In this document: one piece after another, positions 63,874 through 64,000 of the stretch
How positions within the stretch are numbered: position 1 is the stretch's first letter
Layout of the letters: each line of letters opens with the position of its first letter
DNA from: Sphingopyxis lindanitolerans
Lineage (GTDB): Bacteria > Pseudomonadota > Alphaproteobacteria > Sphingomonadales > Sphingomonadaceae
Assembly: GCF_002993885.1 (NCBI RefSeq)
Contig: NZ_CM009578.1
Coordinates: 2,437,909 to 2,501,908, forward strand
Direction: 5' to 3'
DNA: 64,000 bases
The notes under the pieces: model-generated
The model's input: the letters and a program-made list of their open reading frames with translations, nothing else
What the model was told of the DNA's origin: nothing
Databases searched by the model: none
Position numbers and translations under genes: made by a program

Positions 63874-64000
63874 TGTCAATCGGCGTGCAAACGGGACCCC
63901 CTATCGGCGCGCAAAAGGGACCCCCTTTTCAAGATGGCGCAAGGTTGATCGGACACGCGCCTTTGCGCTGCGCGCGGCGTAGGGAGGGCGGAGCCCGACC
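63874..64000. mobile_element. End of an IS21-like element (continues beyond the window)
   Basis: Starts with TGT and has two near-identical direct units with TCGGCG-GCAAA-GGGACCCCC (63880-63903 and 63904-63926). IS21-family ends carry such tandem transposase-binding repeats. I recognise this wording from insertion elements in sphingomonads and other proteobacteria; istA and istB are not in the window. It cuts the integrase. Confidence 0.6.

Overview
The window reads as a chromosomal segment of a high-GC alphaproteobacterium of the sphingomonad group (Sphingopyxis, Novosphingobium or Sphingomonas-like). The reasons are the tonB-exbB-exbD-exbD cluster of the sphingomonad type, four TonB-dependent receptors of the Sphingomonadaceae style, glpX close to hom, and small family-restricted genes such as a DUF6356-type protein. 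The species was not determined and no database was searched.

Bases 1-15.2 kb look like ordinary core genome. They hold glpX (cut by the window edge), a frameshifted small secreted protein, a polytopic membrane protein, hom, an exported hypothetical protein, the TonB energiser operon, an RlpA-like lipoprotein, a Cu/Zn superoxide dismutase, an MFS carrier, a low-molecular-weight tyrosine phosphatase, thpR, a Bax inhibitor-1 homologue, a glutathione transferase, a CinA/MoaB-type protein and a transglutaminase-like protein. GC-rich palindromic repeats lie between some of these genes.

Bases 15.5-19.8 kb are a patch of broken mobile DNA: a ParB remnant joined to a P-type ATPase remnant, another fragment, and a dead IS91-like element (Y2 transposase with a frameshift, companion tyrosine recombinase stopped just before its catalytic tyrosine).

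Bases 20-57.6 kb are a dense catabolic region with four receptor-led modules. Module A (20.0-27.9 kb): GntR regulator, receptor, a three-domain RidA-like fusion, MFS carrier, quinone-oxidoreductase-like protein, and an AstE/aspartoacylase-like deacylase on the other strand. Module B (28.0-38.3 kb): MFS carrier, receptor, DUF3088-like protein, enoyl-CoA hydratase, PaaK-like CoA ligase, acyl-CoA dehydrogenase, a FadB-like protein with a worn-out dehydrogenase half, and RidA. Module C (38.4-50.2 kb): LysR regulator, SDR, hydroxychromene-carboxylate-isomerase-like protein and acyl-CoA synthetase, divergent from a receptor followed by hydrolase, aldehyde dehydrogenase, cyclase, SDR and an IclR regulator. 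Module D (50.6-57.6 kb): TPP-dependent decarboxylase-like enzyme, aldehyde dehydrogenase, HSL-type esterase and receptor. Together they suggest outer-membrane uptake, CoA activation and beta-oxidation-like breakdown of organic acids, probably aromatic or alicyclic. The substrates cannot be read from the sequence. AT-rich promoters in this region carry related palindromes that may be operators of the local GntR and IclR proteins.

Bases 57.7-60.8 kb hold a DUF6356-yeiH-aminotransferase operon divergent from an Lrp/AsnC regulator. Bases 60.8-64.0 kb are a second scrap zone: a TetR end fused to a DnaE2 piece, a frameshifted hypothetical gene, a protein joining a two-helix membrane domain to the C-terminal part of an ECF sigma factor, and a P4-type integrase cut by the end of an IS21-like element. 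The catabolic region is therefore bracketed by mobile-element debris and is probably an old genomic island.
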